From Allobosea sp. Tri-44 (GTDB lineage Bacteria; Pseudomonadota; Alphaproteobacteria; Rhizobiales; Beijerinckiaceae): 64,000 nt of DNA. A program made the position numbers and the translations under genes. How positions within the stretch are numbered: position 1 is the stretch's first letter; every line of letters begins with the position of its first letter. The notes beneath the pieces are model-generated. The model made no database searches. It saw only the letters and a list, made by a program, of their open reading frames with translations, and had not been told where the DNA came from. Of the stretch, positions 28,409-36,214 are shown in pieces. The stretch lies in contig NZ_NBDP01000003.1 of the NCBI RefSeq assembly GCF_004123845.1, positions 310,001 through 374,000 on the forward strand. The letters run 5' to 3'.

Positions 28409-28542
28409 GCCGTCCCCCCCCGCTTCACGCGGCAACCGTAGCGTGTGTGATGACGCAAGGGAAGGTCTCGTCTGCGCATTGTATCCCGGCCCATTCGCCT
28501 TAGGTTGCAGGCGGGAGAAACGACAAGGGAGCACGAGCCGAA

Positions 28543-30123
28543 ATGGCCGTAATCGAACTGCCGGCGCAGCCCTTTGATGTCGAGGGCGCCCGGATGACGC
28601 TGTTCCAGGCGCTGCTGGCTGCCGCCGGCAAGCATGGCAAGGGCCGCGTCGCGCTGGAGGACCCGGAACGGCAGCCGATCACCTATGGCCGGCTGGTGCT
28701 GGGCGCGCTGGTGCTCGGCCGCAAGCTTTCGGCATTGACCAGGCCCGGCGAGACGGTCGGGCTGATGCTCCCCAATGTCCAGGGCATGGCGGTGACGCTG
28801 TTCGGGCTCTCGGCCTTTGGCCGCGTGCCGGCCTTGTTGAACTTCACCGCAGGCCTGAAGAACCTCACCGCCGCCTGCGAGATCGGGCCGGTCTCGACCA
28901 TCGTCACCTCGCGGCGCTTCATCGACCAGGCCAAGCTCGACGATATCGTCGAGGCGCTCGAGCCAGGGCGGCGTGTGATCTATCTCGAGGATGTCCGCAA
29001 GGAACTGGCCAGCCTCGACAAGGCCATCGGCGCGCTGGCCTCGCTGGCGCCGGGCATGGTGCATCGCCGCCATGCGGCCAAGCCCGACGACCCGGCCGTC
29101 GTGCTCTTCACCTCGGGCACCGAGGGCAAGCCGAAGGGCGTGGTGCTGAGCCATGCCAATCTCGTCTCCAACGCCCGCCAGATCTTCGAGCTCGCCGCCG
29201 GCTTCCTCTCCGAGCGCGACGTGGTCATGAACCCACTGCCGGCCTTCCACTCCTTCGGGCTGACTGCCGCGCTGCTGATGCCGCTGATCCATGGCATGAA
29301 GGTCGTGCTTTATCCGAGCCCGCTGCATTACAAGCAGGTGCCGAAGCTGATCGGCGAAACGGCTGCGACCTTCCTGTTCGCCACCGACACGTTTCTGCAG
29401 GGGTACGCGCGCGCTGCGGATGAGGGCGACCTCAAGAGCGTGCGCTATGTCGTCGCCGGAGCCGAGCGGGTGAAGCCGGAGACGCGCCGGATGTGGGAGC
29501 CCTATGGCACCACCATCCTCGAAGGCTATGGCTGCACCGAATGCTCGCCGGTGCTGGCCTGCAACACGCCGGTGGCGACCAGGGATGGCAGCGTCGGGCG
29601 GCTTCTGCCCGGCATCACGGCCAAGCTCGAGCCGGTCGAAGGCATCACCGAGGGCGGGCGGCTCTGCGTGAAGGGGCCGAACGTCATGCTCGGCTATCTC
29701 AACGCCGACCGGCCGGGCGCGATCGTGCCGCCGGAGGGCGGCTGGCACGACACCGGCGACATCGTCGCGATCGATGACGGCTTCATCACCATCAAGGGCA
29801 GGGCGCGGCGCTTCGCCAAGCTTGGCGGCGAGATGGTCTCGCTCGCGGCGGTCGAATCGATGATCGCCGGCCTCTGGCCCGGTCACAATCACGTGGTCGT
29901 GGCGCTGCCCGATCTGCGCAAGGGCGAGCAGCTCGTCCTCGTCACCGAAAAGCCCAATGCCGAGAAGAAGGCGCTGCAGGACGAGGCCAAGGCGCAGGGT
30001 TTCCCGGAATTATGGCTGCCGAAGGCGATCCTGGTGACCGGTTCGATTCCCGTCCTCGGCAATGGCAAAATCGATTATGGTGGCACGCGCGAGCTCGCCA
30101 TCACGATGAGGCCGCTGCTGTGA
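28543..30123 (+). CDS. AMP-dependent synthetase/ligase (acyl-ACP synthetase-like)
   Basis: A 526-residue adenylate-forming enzyme. The A3 P-loop is FTSGTEGKPKGVVLSH, the A5 motif is YGCTECSP, and A8 is present as WHDTGDIVAIDDGF, and the lysine loop ends NGKIDYGG near the C-terminus. It resembles the C-terminal half of Aas (2-acyl-glycerophosphoethanolamine acyltransferase/acyl-ACP synthetase), which activates free fatty acids. The acyltransferase half is not fused here. ATG 28543 follows AGGGAGC. Without the enzyme partner the exact substrate remains open between fatty acids and related carboxylates. The next gene starts 30 bases after its stop. Confidence 0.88.
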   Translation: MAVIELPAQPFDVEGARMTLFQALLAAAGKHGKGRVALEDPERQPITYGRLVLGALVLGRKLSALTRPGETVGLMLPNVQGMAVTLFGLSAFGRVPALLNFTAGLKNLTAACEIGPVSTIVTSRRFIDQAKLDDIVEALEPGRRVIYLEDVRKELASLDKAIGALASLAPGMVHRRHAAKPDDPAVVLFTSGTEGKPKGVVLSHANLVSNARQIFELAAGFLSERDVVMNPLPAFHSFGLTAALLMPLIHGMKVVLYPSPLHYKQVPKLIGETAATFLFATDTFLQGYARAADEGDLKSVRYVVAGAERVKPETRRMWEPYGTTILEGYGCTECSPVLACNTPVATRDGSVGRLLPGITAKLEPVEGITEGGRLCVKGPNVMLGYLNADRPGAIVPPEGGWHDTGDIVAIDDGFITIKGRARRFAKLGGEMVSLAAVESMIAGLWPGHNHVVVALPDLRKGEQLVLVTEKPNAEKKALQDEAKAQGFPELWLPKAILVTGSIPVLGNGKIDYGGTRELAITMRPLL

Positions 30124-30152
30124 CGCCACAATCGCATGATCAGGGAAGCCGC

Positions 30153-30800
30153 ATGATCACGCTTCTTCCTCTCGTCTTCGTCCGCGCTGCGGCTTTCGCC
30201 GTCGCCGGGATCGCCTTGACGCCCGCGGACCTAGCCGCCCAGGCGGCCGGCCAGACCTATGTCCGTCGCGACGAATGCATCGAGGCCGGCAAGCTCTCGG
30301 CCGAGCAATGCGAGCACGCCTATCGCAACGCCCGCGCCGAATTCGAGCAGAAGGCGCCGCGTTACGGCTCGCGGGTCGCCTGCGAGCGGGCGCACAAGCG
30401 CTGTGGCGCGCAGGTCTCGACCACCGGCGGCTGGGACGCGCTGGCGCGCGGCGGTGGCGGGCAGTCTTACGTGCCGCGCTTCGTCGGCATTCGCGTCACC
30501 GGCGAAGGCGCATCAAGCAAGGCCTTTCCGATCGTCGAGGGCACGGCGAAGATCGCCTTCTCGGCCCGCCAGGTCGCGGCGCTCGACGACAAGGTCGCCG
30601 GCCGTCGGGCGGTGATGGGCGGCGGTAGTGGCGGTGGCCAGCACAGCCAGCAAGCGAGTGGCCCCTATATCCGCCGCGGCGACCGCGACGACACGGTACG
30701 CGTGCCGATGCAGGAGAAGAAGATCGGCTCCGACGTCGCACCGGGGCTCTATGTCGATCCGGACGGGGTCGAATGGTACAAGCCGGCGCACCGGCGCTGA
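30153..30800 (+). CDS. DUF1190 (YgiB-like) exported protein
   Basis: A 215-residue protein with an N-terminal hydrophobic signal (LLPLVFVRAAAFAVAGIALT) and a cysteine-bearing module YVRRDECIEAGKLSAEQC followed by HAYRNARAEFEQKAPRY and CERAHKRCG. The arrangement of four Cys and the Glu-His-Ala-Tyr motif is that of the DUF1190/YgiB family, which is of unknown function and often exported. The C-terminal part after residue 140 is Gly/Ser-rich. ATG 30153 starts 29 bases after the AMP-ligase stop, so these two genes may be in one transcription unit. Confidence 0.75.
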   Translation: MITLLPLVFVRAAAFAVAGIALTPADLAAQAAGQTYVRRDECIEAGKLSAEQCEHAYRNARAEFEQKAPRYGSRVACERAHKRCGAQVSTTGGWDALARGGGGQSYVPRFVGIRVTGEGASSKAFPIVEGTAKIAFSARQVAALDDKVAGRRAVMGGGSGGGQHSQQASGPYIRRGDRDDTVRVPMQEKKIGSDVAPGLYVDPDGVEWYKPAHRR

Positions 30801-30860
30801 GCCGGCGCGCGCAACCGGCGCTTGTCGGAAAGGCTTTCCGTCGCTAACCAGTTTCGCGGC

Positions 30861-30947
30861 GCGGACGTGGCGAAACTGGTAGACGCAAGGCACTTAAAAT
30901 GCCTCGCCGGAAACGGCATGCGGGTTCGACCCCCGCCGTCCGCACCA
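30861..30947 (+). tRNA. tRNA-Leu (UAA)
   Basis: A complete class II tRNA. The acceptor arms GCGGACG (30861-30867) and CGTCCGC pair, followed by A and encoded CCA at 30945-30947. The anticodon stem AGGCA/TGCCT encloses loop CTTAAAA, giving anticodon TAA at 30895-30897, which reads UUA. The long variable arm is CCTCGCCGGAAACGGC-type, and the T arm is GCGGGTTCGACCCCCGC. Two incomplete copies of its 3' part occur downstream (35151-35240 and 38611-38652). Confidence 0.97.
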
Positions 30948-31229
30948 ATCGCGATGAGATTCGTCTCCCCTTGTGCATTGGGAAAAGGGGGGCCTGTTTT
31001 CGCTCCGATAGCGATTTTTGGTGAGAAAGAGGGCAACCTGCTTCGACGTATGGCAGGTTCTCATGACGCAAAGTTATATAAGGATGTACTGCACTTAAAA
31101 GTTGCGCCGACAGATGAGCTATGCAACGTTTTGGTCGATTTTATGCTTTGCGTTGCCGGGACGACCGACCGCTCGGCTATCAAGGCCGCGTCGGACCGTC
31201 GTTGAGGCTCAGATTGTCGGAGGGAGCCC

Positions 31230-31700
31230 TTGCCATTTCCGCTGACCTTCATCCCGGCTCAAGGCTGGCATCATGTGCCGCGGAGCTTCGGTGCGCCTCG
31301 TAGCAAGGGCAAACGGAAGCATGCCGGCTGCGACCTCTATGCGCCCGTCGGCACGCCGGTCCACGCCGTGGCCGATGGCAAGATCACGATACACCGGCCG
31401 TTCTACCTGGGCACATTCGCGACCGTCATCGATCACGGTGATTTCGTCGTCCGCTACGGAGAGGTCCAGAAGGCGCTGGCAGGCGGGCTCAAGGTCGGTG
31501 ACGAGGTCGCCGCCGGACAGGTGATCGGATCGGTCGGCAAACTGTCCGGCCTGAACATCAGCATGATTCATTTCGAGATGTTTTCCGGGACGGTGAACGG
31601 TGAACTCACCACCACCAAATCCCCGTTCTTTCGCAGAGCCGACCTGATGGACCCGACTGCGCAGCTCGACGCCTGGGCACAGCAGCCATTGCCGACGTAG
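31230..31700 (+). CDS. M23-fold peptidase-like protein with altered active site
   Basis: A 156-residue protein of the LytM/M23 lysostaphin fold. The zinc ligands are seen: H31 and D35 in RKHAGCDLYAPVGTPVHAVADG and H114 in SMIHFEM. The two further histidines used in catalysis are absent: Y-G-E78-V stands where Y-x-H-L is expected, and M112 replaces the first His of H-x-H. No signal peptide is present. The TTG start at 31230 is supported by GGAGGG about 8 bases upstream. It is the first of three tightly spaced genes in island 1, 36 bases before the protease. It may bind a ligand, regulate or be an enzyme with a modified mechanism. Confidence 0.7.
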   Translation: MPFPLTFIPAQGWHHVPRSFGAPRSKGKRKHAGCDLYAPVGTPVHAVADGKITIHRPFYLGTFATVIDHGDFVVRYGEVQKALAGGLKVGDEVAAGQVIGSVGKLSGLNISMIHFEMFSGTVNGELTTTKSPFFRRADLMDPTAQLDAWAQQPLPT

Positions 31701-31736
31701 GCGCTGCCTGCCGGCGTCTTTCGGGGGAGGGGGTCG

Positions 31737-33860
31737 ATGGCAACACAGGGCAACAGCGGTGGGCGCCGACCGCGCCGGAATCCCAGCCGGCCGAACGATG
31801 CTCTGATCGAGGCATTCGTCTTCGAAACCTTCGGCGTGCGACGCTTTCTTCAGGATGGCCCGGTCCGGTCGGATGTCTGGTTGCGCTATCTGATGCGGGC
31901 GCTCGCCGATCGCGCAGACGAGCGAACATCGCTGATCCTGTCGCCCAAGCTGACCGCCGGTCCCGAAGGACAGCGACCGGCGTCGACCGCCGATCTTGCC
32001 GACGAGATCGTGCGCCGTCTCGGGGGAGCGTCGACCAAGGCCAGCCGCCACAAAGTCACGCGCGTTCACCGGATCGCGGTCACATCTCGTTACGTCATCG
32101 TCGACCTGACATTCACGGAACTCGTGCATGCGGTGCTGCCCCTGACGCAGTGGTGGCGCGACAATGCCCCTCGCATGGAGCTGCGAAAGCTCGAGGACGC
32201 TCTCTTCAAACCGGACGGCGACATGACCGTCCGCGCGGTCCTGAGGGATATCGACGTCGACATCGACGTTCTCCGCTTCGGAGCGCTCATCACGATTATC
32301 GACATGGCGGAGAAGCCCGAGAGTCGGGAGCTCGCCATCGACCTCATGGGAAAGCTCGTCGTCGGCCCGGGGCGGTCGCGCGAGGATGACGACCTCGACG
32401 ATGATCCGATGCAACGGAGCGGCAGGCGATCGCTCGACGAGGGCGACGACCCGCCAGGGGTGGATCGCGCACGCATCGGCGAGCTCAACCCGCTCTGGCA
32501 GCCATTCCAGCAGCTGATGCAGGAGATCGGCCAGGCGAGCGAGCTGCCGGCCGGTGCCAGTGGGGGCACGGTCTCGATCTGGTCGATCGCGCGCAACCGC
32601 CTGGCATTGCGCATGGAGCTGGAAAGCTTCGACCTGCCGCCGGCCCGGTTGCCGCCTCCATGCGCGGCGCTGTCGCGCGACACGGTCAAGGCCGACGCCG
32701 CCATCCGGCTGTTCGACCTCTCGACCCGCGACTTCACCTGGGCGGTCATCGATACCGGAATCGATCCGAAGCGTGCGGTCTTCCGCGATTGGCGCAAAAC
32801 CGATCATGTGTCCCGCGTGACGCGTTCGCTCGATTTCACCCGGTTGCGAAGGCTGATGTCCGGGCAGGTTTCGCTCGAGACGATGATCGCGCAACTGCCT
32901 TTGCAGAAGCGGAACGATCCGACGATCAAGCGCCAGATCCAGCAGCAGTTCTCGTCGCTCGACGCTCTGGCACGCGGGGTCGCGGAGGCGGATTGGTCGA
33001 TCATCGCGCCGTTGCTCGAAGTCGATCCCGATGGCGACGACGCAGTGCCCGATGACGAGCACGGCACCCATGTCGCCGCCATCCTCGGCGGCTGCTTTCC
33101 AGTGCCGGGGGAGGCGGCGCAAGGTCCCTTCTACGGCGTCTGCCCTGATATCCGCCTGCTCGATCTGCGCGTCTTCGGACGGCGGACCGGTGAGGGCGAG
33201 GAAAGCGGCGGCGATGAGTTCACCATCCTGGCCGCGCTCGACTATCTGACCTGGCTCAACCGCAACCCGGAATTGCCGCAGGTGCACGGCGTCAACATGT
33301 CGGTCTCGATCAGGCATCTGGTCGACGCCCATGCCTGCGGGCGAACCCCGATCTGCGAGGCGGTGAACCGGCTCGTCGCACTGGGCACGCCGGTGGTGAC
33401 CGCCGCCGGCAATGCCGGCTTCGACCCGGCCGCGAACAAGGTCAATCTCGGTTTCGGCTACCGCGGCATGAGCATCACCGATCCCGGCAATGCCGATGGG
33501 GCAATCTGCGTGGGCGCGACACACCGCGCCGACCCGCACAGCTTCGGCGTCAGCTACTTTTCCAGCCGCGGCCCGACCGGCGACGGCAGGCTCAAACCGG
33601 ATCTGGTCGCGCCCGGCGAGAAGATCGTTTCGGCTATCCCCGGCAATGGGGACCGCTTCGCCTCGAAAGACGGCACGTCCATGGCGGCACCGCATGTCTC
33701 GGGGGTCTGTGCCCTGCTGATGGCGCGGCATCGCGAACTCATCGGCCGCCCGGAGCGGATCAAGCAGATCCTGATCAGAACCGCGACCGATCTGGGGCGC
33801 GAACGCTATTTCCAGGGGGCGGGGCTGGTCGACGCCCTGCGCGCCCTGCAGTCGGTATGA
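31737..33860 (+). CDS. Subtilisin-like serine peptidase (S8) with long N-terminal region
   Basis: A 707-residue protein. The catalytic triad is D339 (VIDTGID), H442 (DEHGTHVAA) and S648 (GTSMAAPHVSGV), with the oxyanion asparagine N559 (AAGNAGF), so it should be active. The first 320 residues have no signal peptide and no recognised domain, and no TM segment is seen. The protein is therefore likely cytoplasmic, which is unusual for a subtilisin and typical of intracellular conflict systems. GAGGGGG stands before ATG 31737. The MBL-fold gene begins 13 bases downstream. Cleavage target and trigger are unknown. Confidence 0.85.
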   Translation: MATQGNSGGRRPRRNPSRPNDALIEAFVFETFGVRRFLQDGPVRSDVWLRYLMRALADRADERTSLILSPKLTAGPEGQRPASTADLADEIVRRLGGASTKASRHKVTRVHRIAVTSRYVIVDLTFTELVHAVLPLTQWWRDNAPRMELRKLEDALFKPDGDMTVRAVLRDIDVDIDVLRFGALITIIDMAEKPESRELAIDLMGKLVVGPGRSREDDDLDDDPMQRSGRRSLDEGDDPPGVDRARIGELNPLWQPFQQLMQEIGQASELPAGASGGTVSIWSIARNRLALRMELESFDLPPARLPPPCAALSRDTVKADAAIRLFDLSTRDFTWAVIDTGIDPKRAVFRDWRKTDHVSRVTRSLDFTRLRRLMSGQVSLETMIAQLPLQKRNDPTIKRQIQQQFSSLDALARGVAEADWSIIAPLLEVDPDGDDAVPDDEHGTHVAAILGGCFPVPGEAAQGPFYGVCPDIRLLDLRVFGRRTGEGEESGGDEFTILAALDYLTWLNRNPELPQVHGVNMSVSIRHLVDAHACGRTPICEAVNRLVALGTPVVTAAGNAGFDPAANKVNLGFGYRGMSITDPGNADGAICVGATHRADPHSFGVSYFSSRGPTGDGRLKPDLVAPGEKIVSAIPGNGDRFASKDGTSMAAPHVSGVCALLMARHRELIGRPERIKQILIRTATDLGRERYFQGAGLVDALRALQSV

Positions 33861-33873
33861 GCGGGAGGGGTCC

Positions 33874-35139
33874 ATGATCACGTTCGAAGCTGTCGATGCC
33901 GGCCATGGCGACTGCATCCTGCTGCGCTATCACAGCGGCGATGGCGGCATCGATCCGCCGCATGAGCGCATCCTGCTGATCGACGCGGGGCCGACGACGG
34001 CGAAACACATGACGCCGGGCGCAAAGAGCTTCCGGCCGCTCGAGCACAGGCTGGCGCCGCGGCTGGCTGCGATCAAGCAGGAGCGGGACGGGCGCCCGTC
34101 AACGGTCGAGGACCATGCCGGGAAAGCGACGCTGAAGCTCGGCCTCGTGGTCTGCACCCATATCGATGCCGACCATATCGACGGCGTCGAGCAGATCTAT
34201 CATTGCCTTGCCGAGAGCCTGAACTGCGTGCCGGGCATGCCCCAGCTAGAGATCGGCATGCTCTGGTTCAATTCCTTTTCGGCGCTGCTCGGCGACCAGG
34301 TGAAGATCCTGGCCAAGGAGCTCGACAGAACGGCCGAGGCGGTCGCCGTGAGCGTCGCCGACGGCGACGATCTGACGAGCTCTGCGCGAACGATTCACGG
34401 CGACAACATCAATTCGCGGGAGCCGGGCAAGCTCATTGCCATGGGGCAGGTCTTCGACAAGGCTTTCGGTCCGGCGAAGATCACGATCCTCAACCCGGAC
34501 AAGACGTCGCTGGAGAAGCTGCGCAAGGAGTGGAAGAAAAAATCCAAGGTCGCGCCGGCTCAGGGCGTGCCGGCTTCGGTCCAGTCCACCAACTGGCTGA
34601 AAGCGGACAAGACGGACAAGTCAATCGCCAACCTCTCGTCCATCACCATGCTGGTCGAGCACGAAGGCCGGAAAATCCTGCTGACCGGCGATCAGCTCGG
34701 CAGAGACGTCCTGCGGAGCCTCAAGCAAAGCGGCCTCATGTCGGATGCCGACAAGACCTTCCACGTCGACATCCTGAAAGTGCCGCACCACGGTGCGATC
34801 GGCAACAACCAGCGCGACTTCATGAGTGCGGTCACCGCCGACACCTACGTCTTCAGCGCCATCGGCAAGGACCAGAATCCGGATCCGCCGGTGGTCGAAT
34901 TCTACGCCAAGTTGGCAAAGTCCGGCCGCAAGTTCACCATGGCCTTCACCAATGGCGACCTGAGTTACGAACTCGAGGACGGGAAACCGCCCGAACTGAA
35001 CGGAAAGCCAGTGGTGACACTGCAGCAACTGATCGCCGATCTGAAAGCCGCTCATCCGAAAATCCGCGACAACGTCACCTTCACCTTTCGAGACAAGGAC
35101 AAGCCGTCCCTGGTGTTCGAGCTGCCAAAGCGAGGCTGA
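33874..35139 (+). CDS. ComEC-like metallo-beta-lactamase-fold protein
   Basis: A 421-residue protein of the MBL fold. The metal motif H-x-D-x-D-H is seen at H96-D101 (THIDADHIDG), the later ligands at D273 (LLTGDQLG) and H305-H306 (VPHHGAIG). The segment CHIDADHIDG/LTGD/PHHG resembles the soluble hydrolase domain of ComEC/Rec2 and other small nuclease-like MBL proteins. There is no membrane segment or signal peptide. GGGAGGGG precedes the ATG. It is the last gene of the island 1 operon. The enzyme could be a nuclease or a cyclic-nucleotide or ester hydrolase, and sequence alone does not choose. Confidence 0.8.
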   Translation: MITFEAVDAGHGDCILLRYHSGDGGIDPPHERILLIDAGPTTAKHMTPGAKSFRPLEHRLAPRLAAIKQERDGRPSTVEDHAGKATLKLGLVVCTHIDADHIDGVEQIYHCLAESLNCVPGMPQLEIGMLWFNSFSALLGDQVKILAKELDRTAEAVAVSVADGDDLTSSARTIHGDNINSREPGKLIAMGQVFDKAFGPAKITILNPDKTSLEKLRKEWKKKSKVAPAQGVPASVQSTNWLKADKTDKSIANLSSITMLVEHEGRKILLTGDQLGRDVLRSLKQSGLMSDADKTFHVDILKVPHHGAIGNNQRDFMSAVTADTYVFSAIGKDQNPDPPVVEFYAKLAKSGRKFTMAFTNGDLSYELEDGKPPELNGKPVVTLQQLIADLKAAHPKIRDNVTFTFRDKDKPSLVFELPKRG

Positions 35140-35150
35140 GCCGTTTTCTG

Positions 35151-35240
35151 CTGCGTGGAGATGGTGAAGCTGGCAGGCGCAAGGCACTAAAATGCCCCGC
35201 CGGAAACGGTATGCGGGTTCGATCCCCGCCGTCCGCACCA
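35151..35240 (+). pseudogene. Degenerate tRNA-Leu copy
   Basis: The last 42 bases (35199-35240) match the 3' end of the intact tRNA-Leu with 2 differences, including the CCA. Similarity extends weakly back through the anticodon arm and the D arm. The acceptor 5' arm is not GCGGACG, and the anticodon loop has lost one base, so this is not a functional tRNA. It marks the right end of island 1 and the left end of island 2. Confidence 0.75.
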
Positions 35241-35404
35241 TGACTTGAAAGATGAGTTGTTAGGCCGATAGTGAACTGCGCGCCAAAAGCTGAGCTGGGC
35301 TTACCGCCGAGATGCGGACATTAGCGTGCAGGGACACCGCTTCTGTCTCCTTGATCGACCGACTCTACCCAATTTTGGAGGAAGTTCAGGGTCTCAGGTC
35401 AACG

Positions 35405-36157
35405 TTATTCGCGCCACTCTTTCTTTGCTTCGCTCCGCAATTTCTCGAAGCTAGGGCAGCGGGAAAGAATTTCGAATGCGCCTTTAGCGATATTTTCTCC
35501 AGCGCTTGTATCACTGGGATAATGCAAACCGGCAATCTCCCGATTTTTACCTACCCTGTTGGCTAACACCGTCAGAGAGCCCTCGGCATCTTTCCGCACC
35601 GATGCTGCTGTAAGGGACAGCATATGAGACATCAGTGAGTGGCCACTCGGATACGAAGCATGCCCGGGCACAGCAATCATCGGCATCAGCGCCGGACATA
35701 ACTGATGCGGGCGCGGCCGATTGAATTTGAACTTGTAGAAAAACATCACCATTTCACCCACGCGGGCTGCGGTTTTGATCATTTCGTATGTGGCGGGATG
35801 CGATGCGCGATTCATCATCAATAAGCCTAGCCAATATTTCGGAAAATCAGTACTCTGCGCCACAATTTCGTTTCTGGATTTATTCCGTTCGTTCATCAAT
35901 TCCAGTAAATACTCGATTTCGTTACGCGTAATCTCGGATTTGGTCGATGGCGGTGGCGAAACAGATATTTCGCTTTCCCAGCTGGACGTCGCGAATTCAG
36001 GCAAGATTGCTAGGCCGACGTAATCCGGATCCCAATAGCGCCTTGGGAACTCTGTAACATCTGTGAGTACATCGAGCGGACCCTCTCTTAAGCCCGGTTG
36101 CTCCGGGTGGGTCGGAAATTCCGGCAAGTCTAGCGGATCAAAAAAGCAGTTTCCCAT
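35405..36157 (-). CDS. Soluble PAP2-superfamily phosphatase/haloperoxidase-like protein
   Basis: A 250-residue protein without membrane segments or signal peptide. The three PAP2 motifs are present: KFKFNRPRPHQ, YPSGHSLMS and NREIAGLHYPSD, including both histidines and the arginines. Soluble PAP2 proteins include vanadium haloperoxidases and acid phosphatases. The first 110 residues are unassigned. The gene is AT-richer than the surrounding chromosome and lies in the middle of island 2. It is 57 bases from the cyclase gene and probably in the same operon. Confidence 0.82.
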   Translation of the reverse strand: MGNCFFDPLDLPEFPTHPEQPGLREGPLDVLTDVTEFPRRYWDPDYVGLAILPEFATSSWESEISVSPPPSTKSEITRNEIEYLLELMNERNKSRNEIVAQSTDFPKYWLGLLMMNRASHPATYEMIKTAARVGEMVMFFYKFKFNRPRPHQLCPALMPMIAVPGHASYPSGHSLMSHMLSLTAASVRKDAEGSLTVLANRVGKNREIAGLHYPSDTSAGENIAKGAFEILSRCPSFEKLRSEAKKEWRE

Positions 36158-36214
36158 AATCTTCCCCCTTGTTCACATTATCGGATGCTGCCCACGGCCT
36201 CCGATTCGTCTCGC

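Larger units (their letters stand above)
30948..35240. mobile_element. Putative genomic island 1, tRNA-Leu to pseudo-tRNA
   Basis: The segment runs from the end of intact tRNA-Leu to the end of a degenerate copy of the same tRNA (42 terminal bases differ at only 2 positions). This is what remains when an element integrates at the 3' end of a tRNA gene. The three genes inside (31230-35139) all read in one direction with tight spacing. No integrase or transposase is visible. The first 280 bases (30948-31229) contain no clear gene. A 51-codon frame at 31050-31205 is unsupported. Island boundaries and mobility are inference. Confidence 0.5.

Noticed and set aside
30844..31071. Minus-strand frame reading through tRNA-Leu, with residues like TAGVEPACRFRRG
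   Set aside because: This is the common false frame antisense to a tRNA-Leu gene and is not a protein.
31050..31205. 51-codon frame at the left end of island 1
   Set aside because: No ribosome site or similarity; possibly a remnant but nothing supports it.
31209..33917. Very long minus-strand frame across island 1
   Set aside because: Antisense to the M23-like and S8 genes, which carry active-site motifs and ribosome sites.
34621..35241. Minus-strand frame covering the MBL gene and the pseudo-tRNA
   Set aside because: It is antisense to the MBL-fold coding region with its conserved motifs.
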